A DNA stretch of 64,000 nucleotides from Bradyrhizobium prioriisuperbiae (GTDB taxonomy: Bacteria > Pseudomonadota > Alphaproteobacteria > Rhizobiales > Xanthobacteraceae). This document shows, in pieces, positions 26,154 through 34,987 of the stretch; the first letter of the stretch is position 1, and each line of letters starts with the position of its first letter. The DNA is taken from positions 6,002,501-6,066,500 of the forward strand of contig NZ_CP135921.1 in the NCBI RefSeq assembly GCF_032397745.1. The letters run 5' to 3'. A model generated the notes under the pieces. It was not told the DNA's origin and did no database searches. It worked only from the letters and a program-made list of their open reading frames with translations. Made by a program: the position numbers and the translations under genes.

Positions 26154-27344
26154 ATGTCGATCACACGTCGCAACTTTACCATTGGTACGGCAGCTGTGGG
26201 CGCGGCTGCGCTCGGGATTGCCCGGCCGGCGATTGCTCAGGTCGAACCGATCCGGATCGGCTGGCTCGCGGCATTGACGGGGGCGAGTTCGGCGCCGGCC
26301 ATCGGCTTCAATCGCGGTGTGATGTTTGCCGTCTCCGAGATCAATGCGGCTGGCGGCGTCAAGGGACGCAAGATCGAACTCACAACCCGGGATACTCAGG
26401 GCGATCCGGCGAAGGCTGTCAACGCGACCCAGGAAATGATCAGCCAGGTGAAGGTCCACGCGATCTGGGGGCCGACCAATTCGGGTGAATCGCTGGCGGT
26501 GACGCCGATCATGGCGCGCACCAAGATTCCCAATGTGCATCCCTGCGTGGTGGAAAGCCTGATCGATACCACGAAATTTCCCAACGCCTTCCGGATGGCG
26601 CCGTCGAACACCCAGTGGGACGATGCGGTTCGTTTCTATGCTATCAAAGTGCTGAAGGCTAAAAAGGTGGCGGTGGTCGCCGACACCACCGGTTACGGCG
26701 TGTCTGCCGTGAAATCCTCCGTCGAGGGCTTCAAGAAGGACGGTATCGAGGTCGTCTACCAGGCGACCATCGATGCAACCCAGCCCGACATGACCCCGGA
26801 TATGCTGCGGGCCAAGAATGCCGGCGCCGAGGCCATCGTGATGTGGAGCACCTCGAGCGGAATGGCTGCGCGGATGTTCAATGCACGCGCTCAAATGGGA
26901 TGGGATGTTCCCTTTGTCGGACACCCGTCGCTCTCTTCCGGTGATATTGCCGGCCTGATCGAGAAGAAGTCGAACTGGGAGAAGGTTTACGCGGTCGGTT
27001 ATCGCAGCTGCAGCTTCGACCAGGCCGGCAAGTTGCCGCCGCGGTCGGAAGAACTGGTCAGCCGGATGAAGGGCAAGGTCGAGCTCAACGACTCCTTGCT
27101 CTGGTGGGTGGCCGGTGGTTTCGATGCGATCACTCTGATTGCAAAAGCCGTCGAGGCCACCGGATCGTCTGATAGCGCCGAGATCATCAAATACTGGAAC
27201 AGCCTGAACCCATACCCCGGCTATTTCGGCGACTACACCTTCACGCCGGAGCAGCACAACGGCTATCCGACCAAGGACATCGTGATGTCGGAGGCAAGCT
27301 CGGCCAAGGGCGGAGCATTCGCGATCGCGCCCGGTTACACCTGA
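26154..27344 (+). CDS. ABC transporter substrate-binding protein (Peripla_BP_6), Tat-type signal
   Basis: A 396-residue binding protein of the LivJ/urea-amide type. The N-terminus begins SITRRNF followed by a hydrophobic stretch ending PAIAQ, which looks like a twin-arginine signal. The mature domain starts EPIRIGWLAALTGASS and has two alpha/beta lobes (GRKIELTTRDTQGDPAKAV; KKVAVVADTTGYG). ATG 26154 follows GGGAGGG. It heads an operon with a LivH-type permease, a fused LivM-LivG protein and LivF. The ligand is unknown. Confidence 0.87.
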   Translation: MSITRRNFTIGTAAVGAAALGIARPAIAQVEPIRIGWLAALTGASSAPAIGFNRGVMFAVSEINAAGGVKGRKIELTTRDTQGDPAKAVNATQEMISQVKVHAIWGPTNSGESLAVTPIMARTKIPNVHPCVVESLIDTTKFPNAFRMAPSNTQWDDAVRFYAIKVLKAKKVAVVADTTGYGVSAVKSSVEGFKKDGIEVVYQATIDATQPDMTPDMLRAKNAGAEAIVMWSTSSGMAARMFNARAQMGWDVPFVGHPSLSSGDIAGLIEKKSNWEKVYAVGYRSCSFDQAGKLPPRSEELVSRMKGKVELNDSLLWWVAGGFDAITLIAKAVEATGSSDSAEIIKYWNSLNPYPGYFGDYTFTPEQHNGYPTKDIVMSEASSAKGGAFAIAPGYT

Positions 27345-27384
27345 TCGCAATTCGGCCGCTCCACCTCGTCAGAAGGATCGCCGG

Positions 27385-28242
27385 ATGCTCGGTTCCATTC
27401 TTGCCTCGGGTCTGGCCGTGGGCGCGGTCTACGCGCTCATCGGCGTCACCTACAACACCATGTTCTCGACCTCGCGGGTCATGAGCTTCACCGCCGGGCA
27501 ACTCGGCATGCTCGGTGGTGTGTTCGGATCGCTGTTTATTATCCGGCTTGGCCTGCCCCCGATCGTGGGTTTTGCGCTGACATTGATTGCGTGCGCGCTG
27601 GTCGGTGTGATCACCGAAATCGTGGCAGTGCGTCCGGTGCTCAAAAGCCTCGAACAGCATCTCTATGTGCTGTCGACCCTGGCACTGGCGCTGATGATCC
27701 AGCAGGTCACGGCGATTGAATGGAGCACCGAGCCGCAGAGCTTTCCGCGCCTGTTTGGCCTGGGATCGGGCATCTGGGATGAAAAGTTCTGGCTGCCGGT
27801 GGTGGCTTGCGGGCTGGTCATGGTCGGCCTTGAACTGCTGTATCGGCACACGCTGGTCGGGCGCGCCTTCCTCGCCATCGCCGAGGACAATTTCGCGGCG
27901 CGGGCGCTGGGCTTGCCGGAGCGCAATTTGCGCATTGCAAGTTACGCCCTGGCGGGCGCGATCGGCGGCGTTGCCGGCTTTTCCGGTGGCCAGCTGATGC
28001 TGGCGTTTGTCGCCAATGGGGCACTGCTCAATTTCTATGGCTTTGTGCCGGTGGCGCTGGGCGGCCTTGGCAACAATCGCGGGGCGATCATCGGCGGCTT
28101 TGCGCTTGGCATTTTTCAGCAGGCGATGAACTTCACCGTTGGCGGCATCTTTGCCTCTGTCGCGGTGTTTGCCTTGTTCATTGTCATTCTGGTGGCGGTG
28201 CCCGGCGGCCTGTTCGGCTCCTACGCCTCGCGGAGAGTGTGA
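27385..28242 (+). CDS. ABC transporter permease, LivH type
   Basis: A 285-residue integral membrane protein of about eight helices, starting LGSILASGLAVGAVYALIGVT. It has the conserved LGLPERNLRIASYALAGAIGGVAGFSG coupling region and the GGLGNNRGAIIGGF loop near the C-terminus. ATG 27385 is preceded by AGAAGGA. Its TGA overlaps the ATG of the next gene. It pairs with the LivM half of the fusion protein to form the pore. Confidence 0.9.
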   Translation: MLGSILASGLAVGAVYALIGVTYNTMFSTSRVMSFTAGQLGMLGGVFGSLFIIRLGLPPIVGFALTLIACALVGVITEIVAVRPVLKSLEQHLYVLSTLALALMIQQVTAIEWSTEPQSFPRLFGLGSGIWDEKFWLPVVACGLVMVGLELLYRHTLVGRAFLAIAEDNFAARALGLPERNLRIASYALAGAIGGVAGFSGGQLMLAFVANGALLNFYGFVPVALGGLGNNRGAIIGGFALGIFQQAMNFTVGGIFASVAVFALFIVILVAVPGGLFGSYASRRV

Positions 28243-30053
28243 TGAGCGATGCCCCCGGAATAGCTGCGGAACTGCCCGCCACGGATGGGGCCGCATCGCT
28301 TCGTGACCTCCTTCCACGACTGCTGCCGTTTGTCGCGATTTTTGCGGTCGCGCTGGTGGTGCCGTTCCTGACCAATGATTATTGGGTGCTGATCGCGAGC
28401 CGTGCCGCGATCTACTGGGTCCTGATCGCAGCGCTTAATCTCGTGGTCGGCTTCGCCGGACAGCTTGCGATCGGCTACATAGCGCTGCTGACGCTCGGGG
28501 CCTACACCACCAGTGTGCTTGCCGCCGGCAATGTGTTGCCTCCGATTCCGTCATTTGCCGCGCTCGGCATCGCCGGCGTTGCGGGCGCGATCTTCGGCGT
28601 GGTGGTGGGATTGCCGGCGCTGCGTCTGCGCACCTTTTATTTCGCCATCTCGACGCTCGGTTTTGCCACCATCGTGACCCAGATCGCCTTGGCCTGGCAG
28701 AGCGTGACCGGTGGCGGCATCGGCTTGTCCGGGCCGCAGTTTCCCGGTCCGTTCGAATCGACCCACGGTTTCTACTATCTCTGTCTGGCGCTGGCGGCGC
28801 TCATCACCTGGATGACCGCGAATGTTGCGCACAGTCGTGTCGGGCGGGCGCTGGTCACGATCCGGGATGCCGATGTCGCGGCCGAGGCCAGCGGCATTTC
28901 CAAGCCGCGGCTGTTGATTTCGATTTTCATGTTCAGCGGCGCGGTGGCCGCGATCGCCGGCGGGCTGTTCGCCAGCCTGCAGACCTACATCACGCCGGAC
29001 GCCTTCACCTTCGATCTGTCGGTGATGTTCTTCATCGCGATCCTGATCGGCGGGCGCGGCTCCATCCTGGGGCCGCTGATCGGCACCATCGTGCTGACGC
29101 TATTGCCGGAATTCGTCGCATCGCTGGCGGCATGGTCGACGTTTCTGTATGCGGTGCTGCTGCTCGGTGTAGTGCTGGTGGCGCCGGGCGGCATCGCCGC
29201 GCTGCTGGATATGCGCAACCGCACGCCGTTGCAGAGCAACCGGGCGATCACGCCACGGGTCGCTCTGCTCGACGACATGCTCGGCACGACAACGGGGGAG
29301 TCACAGATATCGCTGGAACGCATCGAGCTGCGGTTCGCCTCAGTGCGCGCCATCGACGGTGTCGACCTCGTGATCCGCTCCGGCAGGGTGCACGGTCTGA
29401 TTGGCCCCAACGGCAGCGGCAAGACCACCATCCTCAATGTCATCTCCGGTTATTACCGTCCCCAGGTCGGCCGGCTGATGCTCGGCAACACGGAGCTTGA
29501 GACGGGGGCTCCGGTATTACGCGCCGCGCGCGGCATCGCCCGTACATTCCAGACGCCGCGCATCGTCGGCGAATCCTCCGTGCTCGACAATGTCCTGATC
29601 GGGGCCACCATTCGCGGCACGGCAAGTTTCCCGGAAATTCTGTTCGCGCTGGGCCGGCATCGCCGCGACGAGAGTGCGCTGCGGTCCGCCGGCCGTCTGG
29701 CGCTGCGGGTGGTCGGACTGGAGTCGCTCGCCGATGTGCGGGCCGATCGGCTGCAGCACAGCGAATTGCGTTTTCTCGAGATCGCCCGCGCGTTGATGCT
29801 GCGTCCGCAATTCCTGCTGCTCGATGAGCCAGCCGCAGGCCTGTCGGCCGACGAGATCCGCAAGCTCGGGCAACTGATCAAGGCGATCAGCCGCTGCGGG
29901 GTCGGGGTGCTGCTGGTCGAACATCATGCCGACTTGATTTTTGACATCTGCGACGACGTCACCGTGCTCAATCTGGGCAAGGTGCTGGCGCGGGGAACGC
30001 CGTCCGAAATCCGCGTACACAAGGATGTGGTGCATGCCTATCTCGGCGGGTGA
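28242..30053 (+). CDS. Fused ABC permease-ATPase (LivM-LivG)
   Basis: A 603-residue fusion. Residues 1 to about 315 are a LivM-type permease (NLVVGFAGQLAIGYIALLTLGAY; IGGRGSILGPLIGTIVLTLLPE). After a linker, residues from about 348 form a LivG-type ATPase with Walker A GPNGSGKTT at about 385-396, a degenerate signature (LQHSELRFLEIARAL), Walker B LLLDEPAAGLS and H-loop LLVEHHAD. The frame is continuous, so this is a true fusion rather than two genes. Such fusions are known among Liv-type importers. ATG 28242 overlaps the preceding stop. The 3' end overlaps livF by 20 bp. Confidence 0.9.
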   Translation: MSDAPGIAAELPATDGAASLRDLLPRLLPFVAIFAVALVVPFLTNDYWVLIASRAAIYWVLIAALNLVVGFAGQLAIGYIALLTLGAYTTSVLAAGNVLPPIPSFAALGIAGVAGAIFGVVVGLPALRLRTFYFAISTLGFATIVTQIALAWQSVTGGGIGLSGPQFPGPFESTHGFYYLCLALAALITWMTANVAHSRVGRALVTIRDADVAAEASGISKPRLLISIFMFSGAVAAIAGGLFASLQTYITPDAFTFDLSVMFFIAILIGGRGSILGPLIGTIVLTLLPEFVASLAAWSTFLYAVLLLGVVLVAPGGIAALLDMRNRTPLQSNRAITPRVALLDDMLGTTTGESQISLERIELRFASVRAIDGVDLVIRSGRVHGLIGPNGSGKTTILNVISGYYRPQVGRLMLGNTELETGAPVLRAARGIARTFQTPRIVGESSVLDNVLIGATIRGTASFPEILFALGRHRRDESALRSAGRLALRVVGLESLADVRADRLQHSELRFLEIARALMLRPQFLLLDEPAAGLSADEIRKLGQLIKAISRCGVGVLLVEHHADLIFDICDDVTVLNLGKVLARGTPSEIRVHKDVVHAYLGG

Positions 30054-30768
30054 AGCCATTCTGGGCGAAGCTATTTTAGATGTCCGCAATCTGTCCGCCG
30101 GCTACGGCAAGATCGGCGTGCTCAGCGGCATCGATCTCACCATCAAAGCCGGCGAACGCGTCACGCTGCTAGGGCCGAACGGCGCCGGCAAGACCACGCT
30201 GCTGCGCGCCATCTCCGGGCTGTTGCCCTGGAAGGGCGACATCTCCTTCGACGGCAACAGTCTGCAGGGGGCGGATGCCCGGCGAACGTCGAAGGCCGGG
30301 CTGGTGCATGTCATCGAGGGCCATCGGATCTTCACCCAGCTGTCGGTGTGGGACAACCTGCTGCTGGCGGGGTACGACCTGTCGCGCCATGAGCGCGCAA
30401 GCCGTATCGACGAGGCGCTGGCGTTCTTTCCGGAGATTGCGGAAAAGCGGGCACAGCGCGGCGCCGCACTCAGCGGCGGCCAGCAGCAGATGCTGGCGGT
30501 GGCGCAGGGATTGGTCCGGCGTCCGCGGCTGTTGATGCTGGACGAGCCGTCGGCGGGATTATCGCCGGTGCTGGTGGACCGGGTGCTCGACGTCATTCGC
30601 CGGTTGGGCGCGGCGGGTACCGCCGTGCTGCTGGTCGAGCAACTGGTGGAAAAAGCGCTGGCCGCCACCGATCGGGTTTATGCCCTGGCGAAAGGTCGCA
30701 TCGTGCTGGAAGCGCCGACAACGCAACCGGATCTCGCGGCCGAGCTGGAGAAAGCGTACTTCCACTGA
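30034..30768 (+). CDS. ABC transporter ATP-binding protein, LivF type
   Basis: A 244-residue ATPase with Walker A GPNGAGKTT, a Q-loop region at VIEGHRIFTQLSV, signature LSGGQQQMLAVAQGL, Walker B LLMLDEPSAGLSP and LLVEQLVEKAL. ATG 30034 lies inside the end of the fusion gene. Longer upstream frames are just the fusion gene read out of phase. It completes the importer with the binding protein at 26154 and converges with the GntR gene, 9 bp apart. Confidence 0.9.
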   Translation: MPISAGEAILGEAILDVRNLSAGYGKIGVLSGIDLTIKAGERVTLLGPNGAGKTTLLRAISGLLPWKGDISFDGNSLQGADARRTSKAGLVHVIEGHRIFTQLSVWDNLLLAGYDLSRHERASRIDEALAFFPEIAEKRAQRGAALSGGQQQMLAVAQGLVRRPRLLMLDEPSAGLSPVLVDRVLDVIRRLGAAGTAVLLVEQLVEKALAATDRVYALAKGRIVLEAPTTQPDLAAELEKAYFH

Positions 30769-30777
30769 TCCGATGCT

Positions 30778-31551
30778 TCAGCCGCCGAGCTTCGGCCGCA
30801 GCGATCGCTGCATTTCCATGGTGTAGGTGTAGCGGCCTTCCGGATGGGTGGTGATGGTCACCTCGAACAACTCGTCGCGCACGCCATAGTAGCGCCGCAC
30901 CATGGTGAGGGCCGGGGAGTCCGGCTTCACGTCCAGCGGTTCGGCGAGATCGGCCGGCATGCCGCGGGCGAACACTTCGAGCTGGGCGTGCTCGATGGTC
31001 TGTCCGAACATCTTGGCGATCTGTTCGTGCACCGGGGTGCGGCCGTGGTCGCGCCGCTCCACCACCGAGGCATATTTCCGCAGCACATAGATCTCGGTCC
31101 AGCCCAGCGGAGCGGCGAAGGCGTCGGAACGGCGAATCGCCTCGATCAGGAACCAGCGCTTGCCGAGCTCGCATTTCAGCAGCGCGGCCAGCCTGTGGTC
31201 GGCGACCACTTCGCTGGTCCGGACCACCTCGCGGTAGGTTTCGTTGGGATAACGCAGCCATTCGGCCAGCGTGCCGACACTGTGGGTGAACAATACAGGC
31301 GGTTCGCTGGCGATGACAATGGAGCCGAGGCCCGCCCGCCGCACGATCAGGCCCTGTTCGGTGATGATGCGCAGCGCTTCGCGCACGGTCTGGCGGCTGG
31401 CCGAGAAGCGGGTCATCAGCTCGGTTTCAACCGGCAGCAGATTGCCGACCGGATAGACGCCAAGGCGAATCTCCTGCTGCAACTCGGTGGCGATCTCGCG
31501 ATAGCGCGGCTGGCTGCGCTCCTTGTCTTTGTCCTTGTCCTTATTGGCCAT
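30778..31551 (-). CDS. GntR family regulator, HutC/UTRA subfamily
   Basis: A 257-residue regulator. A highly charged Lys/Asp N-terminus precedes the GntR winged helix (PRYREIATELQQEIRLGVYP; LLPVETELMTRFSASRQTVREAL), followed by a UTRA ligand domain (RRSDAFAAPLGWTEIYVL; VRRYYGVRDELFEVTITTHPEGRY). ATG 31551 overlaps the TGA of the oxidoreductase gene. ATG 31557 is equally possible. It is the last gene of a four-gene minus-strand operon and may autoregulate it through the paired sites at 34470-34549. Confidence 0.88.
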   Translation of the reverse strand: MANKDKDKDKERSQPRYREIATELQQEIRLGVYPVGNLLPVETELMTRFSASRQTVREALRIITEQGLIVRRAGLGSIVIASEPPVLFTHSVGTLAEWLRYPNETYREVVRTSEVVADHRLAALLKCELGKRWFLIEAIRRSDAFAAPLGWTEIYVLRKYASVVERRDHGRTPVHEQIAKMFGQTIEHAQLEVFARGMPADLAEPLDVKPDSPALTMVRRYYGVRDELFEVTITTHPEGRYTYTMEMQRSLRPKLGG

Positions 31552-32516
31552 CAGCATGCAATCACGGTCCTTGTCTGGATCGAGAGCAATGTAGCCTCGA
31601 AAGCGGCAAGAGTCGCCAGCACGTCTGCTTCGGGAACCGGAAATGGACGGCCTTCCGCCAGGCAGTCCACGAAGGCGTCGAACTCGGCGCGCAGGGCATT
31701 GACCGGGGGATAGATCCGCTGTTCCGGTGCCAATCCCGATTTGCGCAGCACCAGCGTGGCCTCGTCCAGCACCTCGGCCGAGCCCTCGGTTCCGAACACA
31801 TGCACCCGCCAGTAGAACGGCGTCATCCGGATGGTGGTGAGCGTGCCGCTGACGCCATTGGTGAAATTCAGCACCAGCGACACGGTGTCGAGCTGCGGGG
31901 GCTCCTGTCGCCGCGGCACCAGCTGCGCATACACGTTGCGGATGGGGCCCATCAGGCTGACAAAGCCGTCCAGCACATGAAGCCCCGCGCCGGTCAGTCC
32001 GCCACCGGGAGATTCCTCCGGCGACAGCCGCCAGCCGCCGAGCACCGCCTTGGAATTCTCGTTGCTGTTGTGGCCTTCGACATGGAGCAGGGTGCCGAGT
32101 TCTCCGCTGGCGACAATCGCGCGCAACGCCTGCATCGACGGCCAGAAACGCCGGTTGTGTCCCACCGCCAGTGTCACCCCGGCCTTGCGGCACGCCGCGA
32201 ACATTTCCCGCGCATTGTCCTGGTGCAGGGCCAGCGGTTTTTCGCAAAACACCTGCTTGCCGGCGGCGGCGCAGGCCTCGACCTGGGCGCGGTGCAATGA
32301 ATGTGGCGTGGCCAGGAATACCGCGTCGATCGAGGGATCGGCGAGGGCTGTGGCGAGATCGTCGACCAGGGTCAGCTCATGCTCGGCGCAGTAGGCGCGG
32401 GCACCGTCGATGGCGGGCTCAATCGCGGTCACGAAACGCAGGCGGTCGTAACCGACCGAGGCATCGACAATGGCGCGTCCCCAGCGGCCGAGGCCGGCAA
32501 TGGCGGCGTTGATCAA
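31551..32516 (-). CDS. Gfo/Idh/MocA family oxidoreductase
   Basis: A 321-residue NAD(P)-dependent dehydrogenase. The N-terminal Rossmann motif is AAIAGLGRWGRAIVDAS, and the conserved EKP motif (VFCEKPLALHQDNAREM) binds cofactor and substrate. A C-terminal alpha/beta domain follows. Members oxidise sugars, inositols or other polyols, or reduce biliverdin or ketones. The operon also carries a second dehydrogenase and a carboxylate-binding protein, suggesting a polyol or hydroxyacid substrate. That is inference. The start overlaps the preceding gene by four bases. Confidence 0.85.
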   Translation of the reverse strand: MINAAIAGLGRWGRAIVDASVGYDRLRFVTAIEPAIDGARAYCAEHELTLVDDLATALADPSIDAVFLATPHSLHRAQVEACAAAGKQVFCEKPLALHQDNAREMFAACRKAGVTLAVGHNRRFWPSMQALRAIVASGELGTLLHVEGHNSNENSKAVLGGWRLSPEESPGGGLTGAGLHVLDGFVSLMGPIRNVYAQLVPRRQEPPQLDTVSLVLNFTNGVSGTLTTIRMTPFYWRVHVFGTEGSAEVLDEATLVLRKSGLAPEQRIYPPVNALRAEFDAFVDCLAEGRPFPVPEADVLATLAAFEATLLSIQTRTVIAC

Positions 32517-33406
32517 GGCGTGCTCCCTTCAGTTTCAGAGCTGGGCTCGATTGCCGCGATCACCGCGGCGCTGTCGCATTCGCCGCCCTTCAGGGCGATG
32601 GCCTGGCGCAGCAGTGCAGCCTGGGTCGATGTCATCGGCAGTGTCAGCTGATGTTTTTGCGCTTCGTTGATGATGAGCTCGGCGTCTTTCAGGGTTTGCG
32701 CGATGCGCGACTGCGGACGGAAATCCCGCTGCAGCATTTTCTCGCCTTTGGCGTCCATCACCCGCGAATAGGCGGCCGAGGCCCGAACCGCCGAGAGGAA
32801 GGCGGCTGGATCGAGGCCGATGGTTTCGGCGAAGACGATGCCTTCGGCAAGCGCGGCGCGGTTGCTCTGCAGCACCAGGTTGATGGCGAGTTTGATCCGA
32901 CTGGCGTCGCCGATCTTGCCGACGGGCACGATGCATGGGCACAGCGTCGTCAGCAATGGGGTCCATCGTTCGATCACGTCAGCCGCACCGGAGACGAGGG
33001 CGCTGGCCTCGCCGGCGCGGACATCCCGGCTGGTGCCGGAGATCGGCGCCTCAACAAACGCGATGCCGGCGCGATCTGCACGTGCCGCGATCCGGTCGAT
33101 GTCATCGGGATCGCACGTCGTGGTGCAGATCACGGTCGGCCGGTGTCCCGCGCCGGCAGCGGGTTCGAGTATGTCGAACACACTTTCGACCTGGCTGCCG
33201 TCGAACACGGCGAGCACAAGCACATCGCACTGCTGTGCAAGGTCTTTCAGCGAGGCCGGATGTCCACCGTTGCGTTCCAGCGCGTCACGACGGTCGCTTT
33301 CCGGATCGAAGCCCATGACCGGCATGCCGGCGGCGATCAGGCGGTTGGCCAGCGCGCTGCCCATCAGGCCGAGGCCGACCAGAGCGATGTGGATGTTGGA
33401 TTGCAT
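32513..33406 (-). CDS. NAD(P)-dependent beta-hydroxyacid dehydrogenase (6PGDH/HIBADH-like)
   Basis: A 297-residue protein with the GLGLMGSALANRL nucleotide motif, the substrate-binding FVEAPISGTSRDVRAGEAS segment (DAPVSGG equivalent) and the catalytic lysine in SRIKLAINLVLQSN. This is the pattern of 3-hydroxyisobutyrate, tartronate semialdehyde and related dehydrogenases. Tartronate semialdehyde reductase or an L-threonate dehydrogenase-like activity would suit a sugar-acid locus, but no single substrate can be chosen from sequence. It is second in the operon after the TctC gene. Confidence 0.85.
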   Translation of the reverse strand: MQSNIHIALVGLGLMGSALANRLIAAGMPVMGFDPESDRRDALERNGGHPASLKDLAQQCDVLVLAVFDGSQVESVFDILEPAAGAGHRPTVICTTTCDPDDIDRIAARADRAGIAFVEAPISGTSRDVRAGEASALVSGAADVIERWTPLLTTLCPCIVPVGKIGDASRIKLAINLVLQSNRAALAEGIVFAETIGLDPAAFLSAVRASAAYSRVMDAKGEKMLQRDFRPQSRIAQTLKDAELIINEAQKHQLTLPMTSTQAALLRQAIALKGGECDSAAVIAAIEPSSETEGSTP

Positions 33407-33444
33407 CGTCTGGATCGCCTCGTTCCTGACAGCCCTTGTCCGTG

Positions 33445-34410
33445 TTATTTCGCCTCGATGCCCGCTTCCTTGGCGTCTCGGGTCCAGCGATCGATTTCGC
33501 TGAGCACGAAAGCGCCGAATTCCTTGGGCGGCATCGGCGCGGTGATGACGCCGAGATTGGCGAGTTTTTCGCGCGTTGAGGACATGTTCAGGAATTTCGC
33601 GCTGGTTTCGTAAAGTTTGTTGACGATCGGCTCCGGTGTGTTGGCGGGGGCGAACAGGCCATACCAGATGGTGGATTGAAAGCCCGGCATCACCTCCGCG
33701 AGCGCCGGAAGATCGGGGGTGAGTTCGTTGCGGGTCGGCGATGTCACGCCGATGCCGCGCACGGTTTTACCCTGCATTTGCGGGATCGCGATCGAGAAGT
33801 CCGCGAAGGCGATATCGATCACGCCGGCCATCACGTCGGTGACAGTCTGCGGCACGCCGCGATAGGACGCGGTCACGAGCGACAGGCCGCCGCGGCTCTG
33901 CAGTTGCGCCGCCGAGATCTGTGATGCGCCGGAGCCGTAACCGGCGGTCATGCCGGGATGAGCCTTGGCATAGGCCATGAATTCGGTGATGTTCTTGGCG
34001 GGAAAGTCCGGCTTCACCAGCATCACCATCGCGGTGGTGATGGCGCGGGTGATCGGTGCGAAATCCTTGGCCGGATCATAGGGCAGGTTCTTCAGCATCG
34101 ACACGTTTCCGGCCTGGGTCGTGTTGGTGCCCATCAGCAAGGTGTAGCCGTCGGGAGCGCTGCGGGCGACTTCCTGTGCGCCGATGCTGCCGAGCGCACC
34201 CGCGCGATTTTCGATCACGACGGTCTGGCCCAGGGTGTCCTGCAGATGTTGTCCAAGCATGCGCGCCACGTTGTCCGGGCCGGCGCCGGCCGGGAAGGGC
34301 ACGATCAGGCGGATCGGTTTCTTCGGATAGTCGTCGTTCGCGGCGCTCGCGCGCTCGGCGGCACCAAACGCGAGCAGGCAGGCCATCATCGCAGGCAGCA
34401 GTCGCAGCAT
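33445..34410 (-). CDS. TctC/Bug periplasmic binding protein
   Basis: A 321-residue exported binding protein with a signal peptide (MLRLLPAMMACLLAFGAAERASA) and the hallmarks YPKKPIRLIVPFPAGAGPD and ENRAGALGS. ATG 34410 follows GGGGGAG. Eighteen further in-frame codons upstream (to 34464) would mask the signal peptide. It is the first gene of the operon with two dehydrogenases and the GntR regulator. It is an orphan TctC, with no tctAB nearby. The ligand is probably the hydroxy- or sugar-acid metabolised by the operon. Confidence 0.9.
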   Translation of the reverse strand: MLRLLPAMMACLLAFGAAERASAANDDYPKKPIRLIVPFPAGAGPDNVARMLGQHLQDTLGQTVVIENRAGALGSIGAQEVARSAPDGYTLLMGTNTTQAGNVSMLKNLPYDPAKDFAPITRAITTAMVMLVKPDFPAKNITEFMAYAKAHPGMTAGYGSGASQISAAQLQSRGGLSLVTASYRGVPQTVTDVMAGVIDIAFADFSIAIPQMQGKTVRGIGVTSPTRNELTPDLPALAEVMPGFQSTIWYGLFAPANTPEPIVNKLYETSAKFLNMSSTREKLANLGVITAPMPPKEFGAFVLSEIDRWTRDAKEAGIEAK

Positions 34411-34469
34411 TTCCAGTATCTCCCCCAGGAAGGCGGCTTTCGTGCCGCCGGCTTTTTCATTCATAAAAG

Positions 34470-34486
34470 TTTATACGGACATTTAT
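34470..34486. promoter_or_regulatory. Operator-like half of a paired site
   Basis: TTTATACGGACATTTAT resembles the reverse complement of the site at 34533-34549 (13 of 17 positions agree). It lies 60 bp before the TctC start. The two centres are 63 bp apart, close to six helical turns. It is a candidate binding site for the GntR/UTRA regulator encoded by this operon. Confidence 0.45.
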
Positions 34487-34532
34487 TGGCAATCAATTGG
34501 AAATCTGCTATATCTTCGATTATTGCACTTAT

Positions 34533-34549
34533 ATATTTGACCGTACAAA
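34533..34549. promoter_or_regulatory. Operator-like half of a paired site
   Basis: ATATTTGACCGTACAAA is the inverted partner of 34470-34486 and lies 34 bp before the carboxymuconolactone-decarboxylase-family gene. The region between the two sites is AT-rich and must hold both divergent promoters. Confidence 0.45.
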
Positions 34550-34582
34550 TTGGTCCGGTCGATCGAGCCGTGCGAGGACAGC

Positions 34583-34987
34583 GTGGATACAAAAGATCTC
34601 TATGAGCGCGGACTTAAACTGCGCCAGGCGATGTTCGGCGAGGCCGATGTCGACAAGCGCATGCAGGCGTCCGGTGATTTCGGCGCGCCGCTGCAAAACA
34701 TCATCAATGCCTATGTCTATGGCGACGTCTGGCAGCGGGATGGCCTTCCCAATCATGTGCGCAGCCTGGTGATGCTGGGGATCACCGCGGCCAGCGACCG
34801 GCCCGCGGAATTTCGTGTTCACGCCAAGGGCGCACTCGCGAACGGATGCACGCGTGAGCAGATTCAAGACGTGCTGCAACTTGTCGCGATGTATTGTGGC
34901 GTGCCCGCCGCGATCGAGACGTATCGCATTGCAGCAGAAGTTCTCGGAGAAGTCGATCCGGCTAACGAGGCGCCGCAGGGGCGTTGA
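34583..34987 (+). CDS. Carboxymuconolactone decarboxylase (CMD)-family protein
   Basis: A 134-residue helical protein of the CMD/AhpD-like family, with VRSLVMLGITAASDRPAEFRVHAKGALANGCTREQIQDVLQLVAMYCGVPAA matching in part the gamma-carboxymuconolactone decarboxylase pattern (for example GALANGCTREQI). No CxxC peroxidase motif is present, so it is closer to PcaC than to AhpD. No other beta-ketoadipate genes are nearby, so its substrate is uncertain. GTG 34583 follows GAGGA. It is divergent from the TctC operon and shares its putative operators. Confidence 0.78.
   Translation: MDTKDLYERGLKLRQAMFGEADVDKRMQASGDFGAPLQNIINAYVYGDVWQRDGLPNHVRSLVMLGITAASDRPAEFRVHAKGALANGCTREQIQDVLQLVAMYCGVPAAIETYRIAAEVLGEVDPANEAPQGR

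Noticed and set aside
26064..27350. Minus-strand frame of 428 codons over the ABC binding protein
   Set aside because: Antisense shadow of a well-supported exported binding protein. No ribosome-binding site or domain.
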